Assembly: GCA_013695005.1 (NCBI GenBank)
Contig: JACDBJ010000034.1
Coordinates: forward strand, 1 to 7,526
DNA length: 7,526 bases
From: Pseudonocardiales bacterium
Lineage (GTDB): Bacteria > Actinomycetota > Actinomycetes > Mycobacteriales > Pseudonocardiaceae
Direction of reading: 5' to 3'
The first letter of the stretch is position 1. Each line of letters opens with the position of its first letter. Made by a program: the position numbers and the translations under genes. Positions 1-5,980 of this stretch are shown here, piece by piece. The notes under the pieces were generated by a model, which ran no database searches, had not been told where the DNA came from, and saw only the letters and a program-made list of their open reading frames with translations.

Positions 1-4
1 CGCC

Positions 5-448
5 ATGCTCCGTGTCGCAGGCGTGGCGGTCCCCGGGCCGGGAGACGTGATCGACGCCGCCCGGTCGGTCGCCGGCTGGTCGGCCGACGCCGTCGGCGTG
101 GCGGCGACGCTGCCGCAGCGGGCCGTCGATCTGCTCGGTGAGATCGAGCGGCTGGTACCGCGGATCTCCAGCGTGGTCGACCACGCTGAGGCGCTGATCA
201 AACGGGTCGATGCCATCGCGGCGAAGGCCTGGGCGATGTCCAGCCATGCGTCGGCGGTCGGCCCGGTGGCCTCGTCGGTCCACGCCAGGTGGGCGATCTG
301 GTGCGCCACCGTCCAGCCTGCCGCGGGCGTCGGCAGCCGCCCTCCGGCGTCGTCCAGGCTGCTGACCAGCGTGTCCAGCTCCGCGCTTTCGACCGCGAGG
401 TCGCGCGCGATATCCCCCAGGTCTGTCACGGTTGGTCACCATGCCTGA
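5..448 (+). pseudogene. 5' fragment of an uncharacterised helical protein, read into antisense sequence
   Basis: The first ~74 residues (to about position 226) look like real protein: an N-terminal RVAGVAVPGPGDVIDAAR stretch, then amphipathic helix rich in Ala, Val and Leu (residues ~40-74, RAVDLLGEIERLVPRISSV and on). This resembles the start of uncharacterised actinobacterial phasin-like/coiled-coil proteins, from memory of the family. From about residue 75 the composition changes to Ser/Arg/Pro-rich text (residues 95-147). That text is the antisense of a good minus-strand protein-coding frame, so the tail to the stop at 446-448 is not native. The 3' part of the gene is therefore missing. 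The ATG at position 5 fits the family start; its ribosome binding site lies outside the window. Function is unknown. The family assignment is moderate; the change in character near 225-265 is seen directly. Confidence 0.55.
250..429 (-). pseudogene. 5' fragment of a TIGR03084-like (DinB / mycothiol-dependent isomerase fold) protein
   Basis: Reading the minus strand from GTG at 429-427 gives VTDLGDIARDLAVESAEL, then a PTPAAGWTVAHQIAHLAWTD stretch at residues ~33-52. This matches the N-terminus of the TIGR03084 family within the DinB/MDMPI metal-binding superfamily, in which the His of the AHQIAHL helix is a likely metal ligand. The start is fixed by an in-frame TGA at 438-436 just upstream and by a GGTGA Shine-Dalgarno six bases before the GTG. 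Homology fades after about residue 55 (position ~265). Beyond that the frame stays open to the window edge but only reads the antisense of the plus-strand gene at 5-226. The usual product is over 200 residues, so most of the protein, including the rest of the metal site, is gone. It is divergent from nucS with a ~106-bp gap. Confidence 0.6.
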
Positions 449-522
449 TCCGGCCCTCCAGCGATACTCGGAACTGCCTATTCACAGCCGGCTCCAAGCC
501 CCGGGCCGCCGAACCGGCCGCC

Positions 523-528
523 TAGAGT
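523..528 (+). promoter_or_regulatory. Likely -10 box giving a leaderless nucS transcript
   Basis: TAGAGT fits the actinobacterial TANNNT -10 consensus and ends seven bases before the GTG at 536. This places the predicted transcription start at or next to the start codon. There is no purine-rich ribosome binding site between the box and the GTG, which supports a leaderless mRNA. I see no convincing -35. Confidence 0.45.
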
Positions 529-535
529 TGCCGCC

Positions 536-1198
536 GTGCGCCTCGTCATCGCCCGCTGCCAGGTGGACTACGCGGGGCGGCTCACCGCGCACCTGCCGAT
601 GGCGCCGCGGCTGCTGCTGGTCAAGGCCGACGGCTCGGTGAGCATCCACGCCGACGACCGCGCCTACAAGCCGCTGAACTGGATGAGCCCGCCATGCTGG
701 CTGGAGGAACAGCCGGGCGTGTGGACCGTGCGCAACAAGTCCGACGAGTCGCTGGTGATCACCATCGACGAGGTGCTGCACGACTCGTCGCACGAGCTCG
801 GACTCGACCCGGGACTGGTCAAGGACGGCGTCGAGGCGCACCTGCAGGAACTGCTCGCCGCCCACCCCGACACCCTCGGGTCCGGCCTGACCGTGATCCG
901 CCGCGAGTACCCGACGCCGATCGGGCCCGTCGACCTGCTCTGCCGCCACCCGGACGGCGGCACTGTCGCCGTCGAGGTCAAGCGCCGCGGCGACATCGAC
1001 GGGGTGGAGCAGCTGACCCGCTATCTCGAGCTGCTCGGCCGCGATCAGCTGCTGGCGCCGGTCACCGGCATCTTCGCCGCGCAGCAGATCCGGCCGCAGG
1101 CCAGAACGCTGGCGCAGGACCGCGGAATCCGCTGCGTCACCGTCGACTACGACACGCTGCGCGGCGCCCAACGCTCTGACCTGCTGCTGTTCTGAGCG
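536..1198 (+). CDS. nucS: NucS / EndoMS mismatch-specific endonuclease
   Basis: This is a 220-codon frame (219 residues plus stop), the usual NucS length of ~220-225. NucS cuts both strands at mismatches and replaces MutS/MutL mismatch repair in many actinobacteria and archaea. The N-terminal DNA-binding/dimerisation half carries the family signatures [20 protein letters not shown] (residues 31-50) and SPPCWL. The C-terminal RecB-like nuclease half shows D133 (GPVDLL), E147 and K149 (VEVKRR), the D-ExK catalytic set, followed by [13 protein letters not shown] and [11 protein letters not shown]. The C-terminus ends DLLLF, the short hydrophobic tail used in the family to bind the sliding clamp. 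The GTG start aligns with the RLVIA start of homologues and sits at a predicted leaderless transcription start. The gene is intact and divergent from the broken TIGR03084-like gene. Confidence 0.95.
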
Positions 1199-1213
1199 AT
1201 GCCGGAAAACGCG

Positions 1214-1219
1214 TAGGCT
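1214..1219 (+). promoter_or_regulatory. Possible -10 box for the aldehyde dehydrogenase gene
   Basis: TAGGCT fits the actinobacterial -10 pattern and lies in the 66-bp gap after nucS, about 45 bases before the chosen ATG. No clear -35 is visible, so this is tentative. Confidence 0.3.
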
Positions 1220-1254
1220 CGCCGCACCAGCATCGATCTTCGAAGCCCCGGGGT

Positions 1255-1258
1255 GGAG
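1255..1258 (+). promoter_or_regulatory. Ribosome binding site that favours ATG 1265
   Basis: GGAG followed by a six-base spacer and ATG at 1265. The alternative in-frame GTG at 1253 overlaps this site and has only C/G-rich, non-Shine-Dalgarno sequence in front of it, so 1265 is preferred. Confidence 0.5.
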
Positions 1259-1264
1259 CAGCCG

Positions 1265-2770
1265 ATGGCCCAGGCAGACACCGCCGCGCGCGGCGCCGGT
1301 ACCCCGCCACCCACGTTCGACTCGCTCGACCCACGCACCGGCGAGGTCGTCGGCACCTACCCGGTGCACGACGCCGCCGAGGTGGCCGCCGCGGTGCAGC
1401 GGGCTCGACCGGCCGCGCAGTGGTGGGCAGAGCTGGACTTCGGCGAGCGGCGCACCAGGCTCGCGGCGTTCCGCCGCCTGCTGGTCCGGCGACTCGACGA
1501 GCTCGCGGGCGTCATCAGCTCCGAGACCGGCAAGCCGTTCGACGACGCCAGGATCGAGATGGTGCTGGTCATCGACCACCTTGAGTGGGCGGCGCGCAAC
1601 GCAGCCAAGGTGCTCGGCCGACGCCGGGTCTCACCCGGGCTGCTGATGTCCAACCACGCTGCCAGCCTCACCCACCGCCCGTTCGGTGTGGTCGGCGTGG
1701 TCGGGCCGTGGAACTTCCCGGCGCACACGCCGATGGGCTCGATCTCCTACGCGCTGGCTGCCGGCAACGCCGTGGTGTTCAAGCCCAGCGAGCTCACACC
1801 CGGCATCGCGGTGGCCCTCGCCGGCGCCCTGGCCGAGGCGGTGCCCGAGCAGCCACTGCTGCAGGTCGTCACCGGCTTCGGCGCCACCGGCGAGGAGCTC
1901 TGCCGTGCCGGCGCGGACAAGATCGCCTTCACCGGCTCCACCGGCACCGCGAAACGCGTGATGGCCACCTGCGCCGAAAGCCTGACGCCCGTACTGATCG
2001 AGTGCGGGGGCAAGGACGTACTGATCGTCGACGAGGACGCGAACCTCGACGCCGCCGCCGACGCCGCGGTCTGGGGCGGGATGTGGAATGCCGGCCAGAC
2101 CTGCGTCGGGGTAGAACGGGTCTACGTCCTCGACAGCGTGGCGCAGCCGTTCCTCGACCGCCTCAAGGCGCGGGCAGCGAAGGTGCGGGTCGGCGCGGAC
2201 CCGAGCGCGAACTACGGGCCGATGACGTTGCCGGCGCAGGCCGATCTCGTACGGGACCACGTCACCGACGCGCTGGCCCGCGGCGCGCGGCCGGTCGTCG
2301 GCGGCCCGGACTCGATCCGCCCTCCGCTGGTGGAGCCGATCGTGTTGGCCGACGTCCCGGAGGACTGCGACGCCATCACCAAGGAGACCTTCGGCCCGAT
2401 GCTCACAGTGAACCGCGTGCGCGACCGTGACGAGGTCGTGCGCCTGGCCAATGCCACCGCCTACGGGCTGAGCGCCGCGGTGTTCTCCAAGGCGCGTGGA
2501 GAGCAGATCGCGGCACGGCTGCGCTGCGGCATGGTGTCGATCAACGGAGTGCTGGCGTTCGCGGCGGTGCCCGCGCTCCCGTTCGGCGGGGTCGGCGACT
2601 CCGGCTTCGGCCGCATCCACGGCGCGGACGGGCTCCGCGAGTTCGCCCGCTCGCAGGCCGTCACCAGGATGCGGTTCCCACCGCCGCTGCCGATCATGAG
2701 CTTCCGCCGGACCCGGATGTCGATGGCAGCCCTGCTGGCCGCGGTCCGAGTGTGGCACCGCCTGCGCTAG
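1265..2770 (+). CDS. NAD(P)-dependent aldehyde dehydrogenase
   Basis: A 501-residue ALDH-superfamily enzyme, normal length, predicted to oxidise an aldehyde to the acid in the cytoplasm. From ATG 1265 the key residues are all present: N150 in GPWNFP, K173 in FKPSE, the FTGSTG cofactor loop at ~222-227, general base E246, nucleophile C280 in NAGQTC, and E374 in KETFGP. The C-terminal PFGGVGDSGFGRIHG oligomerisation segment is at ~439-453. One variation is ECGGK at 246-250, where ELGGK is usual, which puts a Cys beside the general base. The last ~25 residues are basic and hydrophobic (RRTRMSMAALLAAVRVWHRL) and could form an amphipathic membrane-touching helix. The fold is certain; the substrate cannot be named. 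It is followed after 83 bp by a 3-hydroxyacyl-CoA dehydrogenase, suggesting fatty or branched aldehyde/acyl-CoA metabolism, by inference. GTG 1253 is an alternative start. Confidence 0.92.
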   Translation: MAQADTAARGAGTPPPTFDSLDPRTGEVVGTYPVHDAAEVAAAVQRARPAAQWWAELDFGERRTRLAAFRRLLVRRLDELAGVISSETGKPFDDARIEMVLVIDHLEWAARNAAKVLGRRRVSPGLLMSNHAASLTHRPFGVVGVVGPWNFPAHTPMGSISYALAAGNAVVFKPSELTPGIAVALAGALAEAVPEQPLLQVVTGFGATGEELCRAGADKIAFTGSTGTAKRVMATCAESLTPVLIECGGKDVLIVDEDANLDAAADAAVWGGMWNAGQTCVGVERVYVLDSVAQPFLDRLKARAAKVRVGADPSANYGPMTLPAQADLVRDHVTDALARGARPVVGGPDSIRPPLVEPIVLADVPEDCDAITKETFGPMLTVNRVRDRDEVVRLANATAYGLSAAVFSKARGEQIAARLRCGMVSINGVLAFAAVPALPFGGVGDSGFGRIHGADGLREFARSQAVTRMRFPPPLPIMSFRRTRMSMAALLAAVRVWHRLR

Positions 2771-2842
2771 TGCGGCCTGCGTCACGACCTCGGCGAGGGC
2801 GTACTCGCGATGGGAGGATCGCCGCAGGCAGGCGATGAGCAC

Positions 2843-2847
2843 GGAGG
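2843..2847 (+). promoter_or_regulatory. Strong ribosome binding site for the fused dehydrogenase
   Basis: GGAGG with a six-base spacer before GTG 2854. It decides the GTG start and places GVVGLGTMG at residues 9-17, as expected for the family. Confidence 0.7.
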
Positions 2848-2853
2848 TGCGGC

Positions 2854-4638
2854 GTGGCACGCGAGTTTCAGACCGTCGGTGTGGTCGGGCTGGGCACGAT
2901 GGGCGCCGGGATCGCGGAGGTCTTCGCCCGCAGCGGGCTCACTGTTCGCGCTGTGGAGGTGGACGGCGACGGGGTGCGCCGCGGGCGCGAGCACCTCGAG
3001 CAGTCGACCGCCCGCGCGGTGGAGCGTGGCAAGCTGAGCCAGGACGAGGCCGCCGCCTTGCGGGCGCGCATCACCGTCACGATTGCGCTGGCCGACCTTG
3101 CCGACGCCGACCTGGTGGTCGAGGCCGTGCCCGAGCGGTTGGAGCTGAAGGCCTCTATCCTCGCTGAGCTCGACGATCTGTGCGGCCCGGACACCGTGCT
3201 GGCCTCCAACACGTCCTCGCTGTCGATCACCGAGCTTGCGGTCCGCACCAAACGACCGGGCAAGGTCGTCGGACTGCACTTCTTCAACCCCGCGCCGGTG
3301 CTCGATCTCGTCGAGCTGGTACGCAGCGTGGTCACCGAGCAGGACGTCGTGGACGACGTGCGCGCGTTCGCCGAGAAGCTGGGCAAGGTGGCCGTGGTGA
3401 TCGGCGACCGGGCCGGGTTCATCGCCAACGCCCTGCTGTTCGGCTACCTCAACCACGCCGCACGGATGTTCGAGTCGCACTACGCCAGCCGTGAGGACCT
3501 CGATGCGGCGATGCGCTTCGGCTGCGGCTACCCGATGGGTCCACTGGCGCTGCTCGACCTGATCGGCCTGGACACCGCCCACGAGATCCTCAACACGATG
3601 TACCGGGAGTCGCGCAACCAGGTGCACGCACCGACGCCGGTGCTCAAGCAGATGATCACGGCTGGGTTGCTGGGGCGCAAGAGCGGCCGGGGTTTCTACA
3701 CCTACGAGTCCCCGCACTCGTCGGCCGTGGTGCCTGACGCGCTGACGCCGGAACCCGGCGGGGCGGATGGGGCGGGCGTCCGGGACATTCAGCGGGTCGG
3801 TGTCGTCGGCACCGGCACGATGGCCAGCGGGATCGCAGAGGTGCTGGCCAAGGCCGGGCTGGACGTCGTGCTGCGCGGCCGCAGCGACAGCAAGGTCGAA
3901 GGGGCGATCGGCAAGATTCGCAAGTCGCTGGACAAGGCCGTGGTCCGAGGCAAGCTGAGCGAAGGCGACCGGGACACCACGCTGGCGCGGGTCCGGGGCA
4001 CCACCCACTTCGAGGAGTTCGCCGACTGCGACCTGGTCGTGGAGGCGATCGCCGAGGAGGTCGATCTCAAGCGGGCCGTCTTCGCCACCCTGGACGAGGT
4101 CTGCAAGCCGGGCGCGATCCTCGCCACCACGACGTCCTCGCTGCCCGTCGTCGAGTGCGCGGCCGTGACATCGCGGCCGTCGGACGTGATCGGGCTGCAC
4201 TTCTTCAACCCGGCACCGGTGATGAAGCTCGTCGAGGTGGTCTCCACGATCACCACCGCTCCGGAGGTGGCCGCCACCTGTCGCGCGCTGTGTGAACGGC
4301 TGCGCAAGGTGCCGGTGTCCTGCGGCGACCGGGCCGGCTTCATCGTCAACGCGCTGTTGTTCCCGTACCTCAACGACGCGGTCAAGATGCTCGAGGCGCA
4401 CTACGCCACCGCCGAGGATATCGACGCCGCGATGAAGACCGGCTGCGCGCTGCCGATGGGGCCGTTCGAGCTGCTCGACGTGGTCGGGCTGGACGTCTCG
4501 CTGGCCATCGAGCGGTCGCTGTACCTGGAGTTCCGCGAGGCCGGCTTCGCGCCCGCGCCGCTGCTCGAGCACCTGGTCACCGCCGGCCGGCTCGGCCGCA
4601 AGACCGGCCACGGCTTCCGCGACTACGCCGCACGCTGA
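2854..4638 (+). CDS. Tandem two-domain 3-hydroxyacyl-CoA (3-hydroxybutyryl-CoA) dehydrogenase
   Basis: The 594-residue protein holds two complete copies of a ~285-residue dehydrogenase joined by a Pro/Gly/Ala linker (~residues 287-310). The reaction is interconversion of (S)-3-hydroxyacyl-CoA and 3-ketoacyl-CoA in beta-oxidation or butyrate/PHB-type metabolism. Copy 1 has GLGTMG (12-17), S121, H142 and E154 (GLHFFNP...VELV) and N192. Copy 2 has GTGTMA (319-324), S428, H449, E461 and N499, so both catalytic sets look intact. They differ in cofactor features. Copy 1 has an acidic residue after beta-2 (E35 in RAVEVD), typical for NAD. Copy 2 has LRGRS there, with no acidic residue and two Arg, suggesting NADP. 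Copy 2 also reads TTTSS where copy 1 has SNTSS. About 590-residue double proteins are known in actinobacteria. The gene likely forms a unit with the small gene 14 bp downstream. Confidence 0.92.
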   Translation: MAREFQTVGVVGLGTMGAGIAEVFARSGLTVRAVEVDGDGVRRGREHLEQSTARAVERGKLSQDEAAALRARITVTIALADLADADLVVEAVPERLELKASILAELDDLCGPDTVLASNTSSLSITELAVRTKRPGKVVGLHFFNPAPVLDLVELVRSVVTEQDVVDDVRAFAEKLGKVAVVIGDRAGFIANALLFGYLNHAARMFESHYASREDLDAAMRFGCGYPMGPLALLDLIGLDTAHEILNTMYRESRNQVHAPTPVLKQMITAGLLGRKSGRGFYTYESPHSSAVVPDALTPEPGGADGAGVRDIQRVGVVGTGTMASGIAEVLAKAGLDVVLRGRSDSKVEGAIGKIRKSLDKAVVRGKLSEGDRDTTLARVRGTTHFEEFADCDLVVEAIAEEVDLKRAVFATLDEVCKPGAILATTTSSLPVVECAAVTSRPSDVIGLHFFNPAPVMKLVEVVSTITTAPEVAATCRALCERLRKVPVSCGDRAGFIVNALLFPYLNDAVKMLEAHYATAEDIDAAMKTGCALPMGPFELLDVVGLDVSLAIERSLYLEFREAGFAPAPLLEHLVTAGRLGRKTGHGFRDYAAR

Positions 4639-4652
4639 CTCGCTGACTCGCC

Positions 4653-4943
4653 ATGCCACGACAGCACCGCCGCCGTAGCGAGGAACCCCTGCCACCGGCC
4701 AGCGGGCTGGGCTGGACGCGGCACGAGCAGGGGCCCGACGGCGAGTGGGTGGTACGCAGCGTGCCGGGGGACCGGTCGGGCAAGACCTACCGCTGCCCCG
4801 GCTGCGACCACGAGATCCGCCCGGGCATTGGCCACGTCGTCGCCTGGCCGGCCGACGCGTACGGCGGCCTCGAGGACCGCCGGCACTGGCACACGACGTG
4901 CTGGGCCGAGCGCGGCCGCCGCCGCCCCTCCGGTCGCGGCTAG
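4653..4943 (+). CDS. Small conserved Cys/His protein, probable zinc-binding, function unknown
   Basis: A 96-residue basic protein. I recognise it as a family of actinobacterial hypothetical proteins, sometimes loosely labelled ATP/GTP-binding although no Walker motif is visible here. The core is YRCPGCDHEI (C48, C51), then GHVVAWP (H61), then RRHWHTTCW (H78, H80, C83). The Cys/His spacing suggests one structural zinc, resembling a degenerate HNH/treble-clef finger. The N-terminus (MPRQHRRRSEE) and C-terminus (RGRRRPSGRG) are Arg-rich, which suggests nucleic-acid contact. The start lies 14 bp after the dehydrogenase stop with no clear Shine-Dalgarno, so translational coupling is likely. The stop TAG (4941-4943) is built from the target TA and the first base of the IS5-family element. 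Removing the IS also gives TAG, so the protein is unchanged by the insertion. The family is fairly sure; the function is unknown. Confidence 0.75.
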   Translation: MPRQHRRRSEEPLPPASGLGWTRHEQGPDGEWVVRSVPGDRSGKTYRCPGCDHEIRPGIGHVVAWPADAYGGLEDRRHWHTTCWAERGRRRPSGRG

Positions 4944-4957
4944 GGCGTGTTGATCAA
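4943..4957. repeat. Left terminal inverted repeat of the IS5-family element
   Basis: GGGCGTGTTGATCAA is an exact reverse-complement match to 5864-5878. If the flanking TA is counted, the match is 17 bp and continues imperfectly for five more bases. It contains the 8-bp palindrome TTGATCAA. Confidence 0.9.
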
Positions 4958-4991
4958 ATAGTTTTGGTGTGTGGTGCGGAAGTCTTGGCTG

Positions 4992-5408
4992 ATGTCGCGA
5001 CGTCGTGAGATTTCCGATGAGGTGTGGGCGGTGATGGCGCCGTTGTTGCCTAGGGTGGCCGGTCGTGGCCGGCCGTGGCTTGATCATCGGCTGGTGGTGG
5101 AGGGCATCGTGTGGCGCTACCGCACGGGGGCTCTGTGGCGTGATGTGCCGGAGCGGTTCGGGCCGTGGAACACGGTCTTCAAACGGTTCGACCGGTGGGC
5201 CAAGGTCGGCACGTGGGCGCGGGTGTTGGCCGCGGTGCAGGGCCGTGCTGATCAGCTGGGCAGCCTGGACTGGGTGGTGTCGATCGATTCGTCCATTGCC
5301 CGGGTGCATCAGCACGGTGCGACCCTGTCGCGCGGGCTGCGTCGAATTGCACTGATCCGCGCATGGAACCGGTTGATCATGGGATTGGTCGGTCCCGTGG
5401 CGGGTTGA
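4992..5408 (+). CDS. IS5-family transposase, N-terminal frame (ORF A)
   Basis: From ATG 4992 this frame reads MSRRREISDEVWAVMAPLLP, the usual N-terminus of actinobacterial IS5-family transposases, then the GRGRPWLDHRLVVEGIVWRY and GALWRDVPERFGPWNTVFKR blocks. The first DDE aspartate is D99 in VVSIDSSIARVHQHGATLSR. After about position 5333 the frame loses family similarity (GLRRIALIRAWNRLIMGL) and stops at 5406-5408. The rest of the catalytic domain lies in another frame that starts inside this one. An upstream in-frame GTG at 4971 is possible, but 4992 matches the family start. On its own the product lacks the second Asp and the Glu and would be inactive. Confidence 0.85.
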   Translation: MSRRREISDEVWAVMAPLLPRVAGRGRPWLDHRLVVEGIVWRYRTGALWRDVPERFGPWNTVFKRFDRWAKVGTWARVLAAVQGRADQLGSLDWVVSIDSSIARVHQHGATLSRGLRRIALIRAWNRLIMGLVGPVAG

Positions 5409-5881
5409 CCAGCAAGATCCACCTCGCGGTCGACGGCAACGGTCGGCCGCTGAGCGTGCTGATCACCCCGGGAAACATCAACGACACCATCATGATGACC
5501 ACCGTGCTGGGCCAGATCCGGGTCCGGCGGGCCGGGGCAGGGCGACCCCGCACCCGCCCGGAGCGGGTCCTGGCCGACCGGGGCTACCCGTCACGGGCCA
5601 ACCGCGTCTGGCTGGCCCGCCGAGGGATCAAGGTCACCATCCCCGACCGCGCCGACCAGCACACCCACCGCGCCCGCCGCAGAGCCCGCGCCGGGCGGCC
5701 ACCGGCCTTCGACCCCACCATCTACCGCCGCCGCAACGTCGTCGAACGCGGGATCAACCAGCTCAAGAACTGGCGCGGCATCGCCATGCGCAGCGACAAG
5801 ACCGCCCGCAACTACCACACCGCGATCTGCCTGGCCGCCACCCTCATCTGGCTACGAAACGACTTGATCAACACGCCCTAG
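5363..5881 (+). CDS. IS5-family transposase, C-terminal frame (ORF B)
   Basis: This frame carries the rest of the DDE domain: EPVDHGIGRSRGGLTSKIHL at residues 2-21, then the second Asp D72 (VLADRGYPSR), then E129 in RRNVVERGINQLKNWRGIAM and SDKTARNYHTAICLAATLIW. It lies net -1 relative to ORF A and overlaps it by 46 bp from the ATG, and the open overlap extends further upstream. I see no A-rich slippery heptamer in the overlap. A short conserved-looking piece (GCVELH, 5335-5352) sits in the third frame, so the reading may be broken by indels rather than by programmed frameshifting. The stop TAG at 5879-5881 uses the target TA plus the flanking host G. Whether an active transposase is made is uncertain. 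Confidence 0.8.
   Translation: MEPVDHGIGRSRGGLTSKIHLAVDGNGRPLSVLITPGNINDTIMMTTVLGQIRVRRAGAGRPRTRPERVLADRGYPSRANRVWLARRGIKVTIPDRADQHTHRARRRARAGRPPAFDPTIYRRRNVVERGINQLKNWRGIAMRSDKTARNYHTAICLAATLIWLRNDLINTP
5864..5878. repeat. Right terminal inverted repeat of the IS5-family element
   Basis: TTGATCAACACGCCC is the exact reverse complement of the left end. It also encodes the last residues of the transposase (LINTP). Confidence 0.9.
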
Positions 5882-5890
5882 CGCGCGCTA
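5879..5890. repeat. Palindrome at the IS target site
   Basis: TAGCGCGCGCTA is a perfect palindrome next to the right end of the IS. Removing the IS and one TA joins it to GC at 4939-4940 and restores a 16-bp palindrome, GCTAGCGCGCGCTAGC, that overlaps the stop codon of the upstream gene. It is not followed by a T-run, so I do not call it a terminator. Confidence 0.6.
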
Positions 5891-5970
5891 GCGGGGCAAT
5901 GTCCCGTTTGCCACGGGGTGGCCGCTCGGCAGTGTTCGGTATGGACTGCAATAGTGATTGGCGTGCAGAT

Positions 5971-5976
5971 AGGTGA
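5971..5976 (+). promoter_or_regulatory. Ribosome binding site for the sortase, supports ATG 5981
   Basis: AGGTGA lies four bases before ATG 5981. Upstream GTG 5918 would add residues that do not look like protein ahead of the signal peptide. ATG 5993 is 16 bases from this site, which is too far. Confidence 0.45.
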
Positions 5977-5980
5977 TCGG

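Larger units (their letters stand above)
4943..5878 (+). mobile_element. IS5-family insertion sequence (IS427-group type), 936 bp
   Basis: The element is bounded by 15-bp perfect inverted repeats starting GGGCGTGTTGATCAA and flanked by TA on each side (4941-4942 and 5879-5880), consistent with the TA target duplications of this group. It encodes a DDE transposase split over two overlapping frames. Perfect ends and an intact target duplication point to a fairly recent insertion. It sits between the housekeeping-like gene set and the sortase region. Confidence 0.88.

Noticed and set aside
482..1579. Long minus-strand open frame opposite nucS and the aldehyde dehydrogenase start
   Set aside because: It is rich in Arg, Gly, Asp and His with no domain pattern and lies antisense to two clear genes, a usual high-GC artefact.
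2788..2798. Small hairpin CCTCGGCGAGG between the two metabolic genes
   Set aside because: The stem is only four bases with no T-run, too weak to call a terminator or operator.
1631..2860. 409-residue minus-strand frame opposite the aldehyde dehydrogenase, with a start that briefly looks regulator-like
   Set aside because: The body is low-complexity antisense sequence and nothing like a helix-turn-helix domain continues from the start.
2782..4695. 637-residue minus-strand frame opposite the fused dehydrogenase
   Set aside because: It is a mirror of the codon bias of the plus gene. Its internal repetition simply reflects the two duplicated domains on the other strand.
5879..5892. GC palindrome as a rho-independent terminator
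   Set aside because: It is intact only on one side of the IS and has no following T-run; it is better described as an insertion target.
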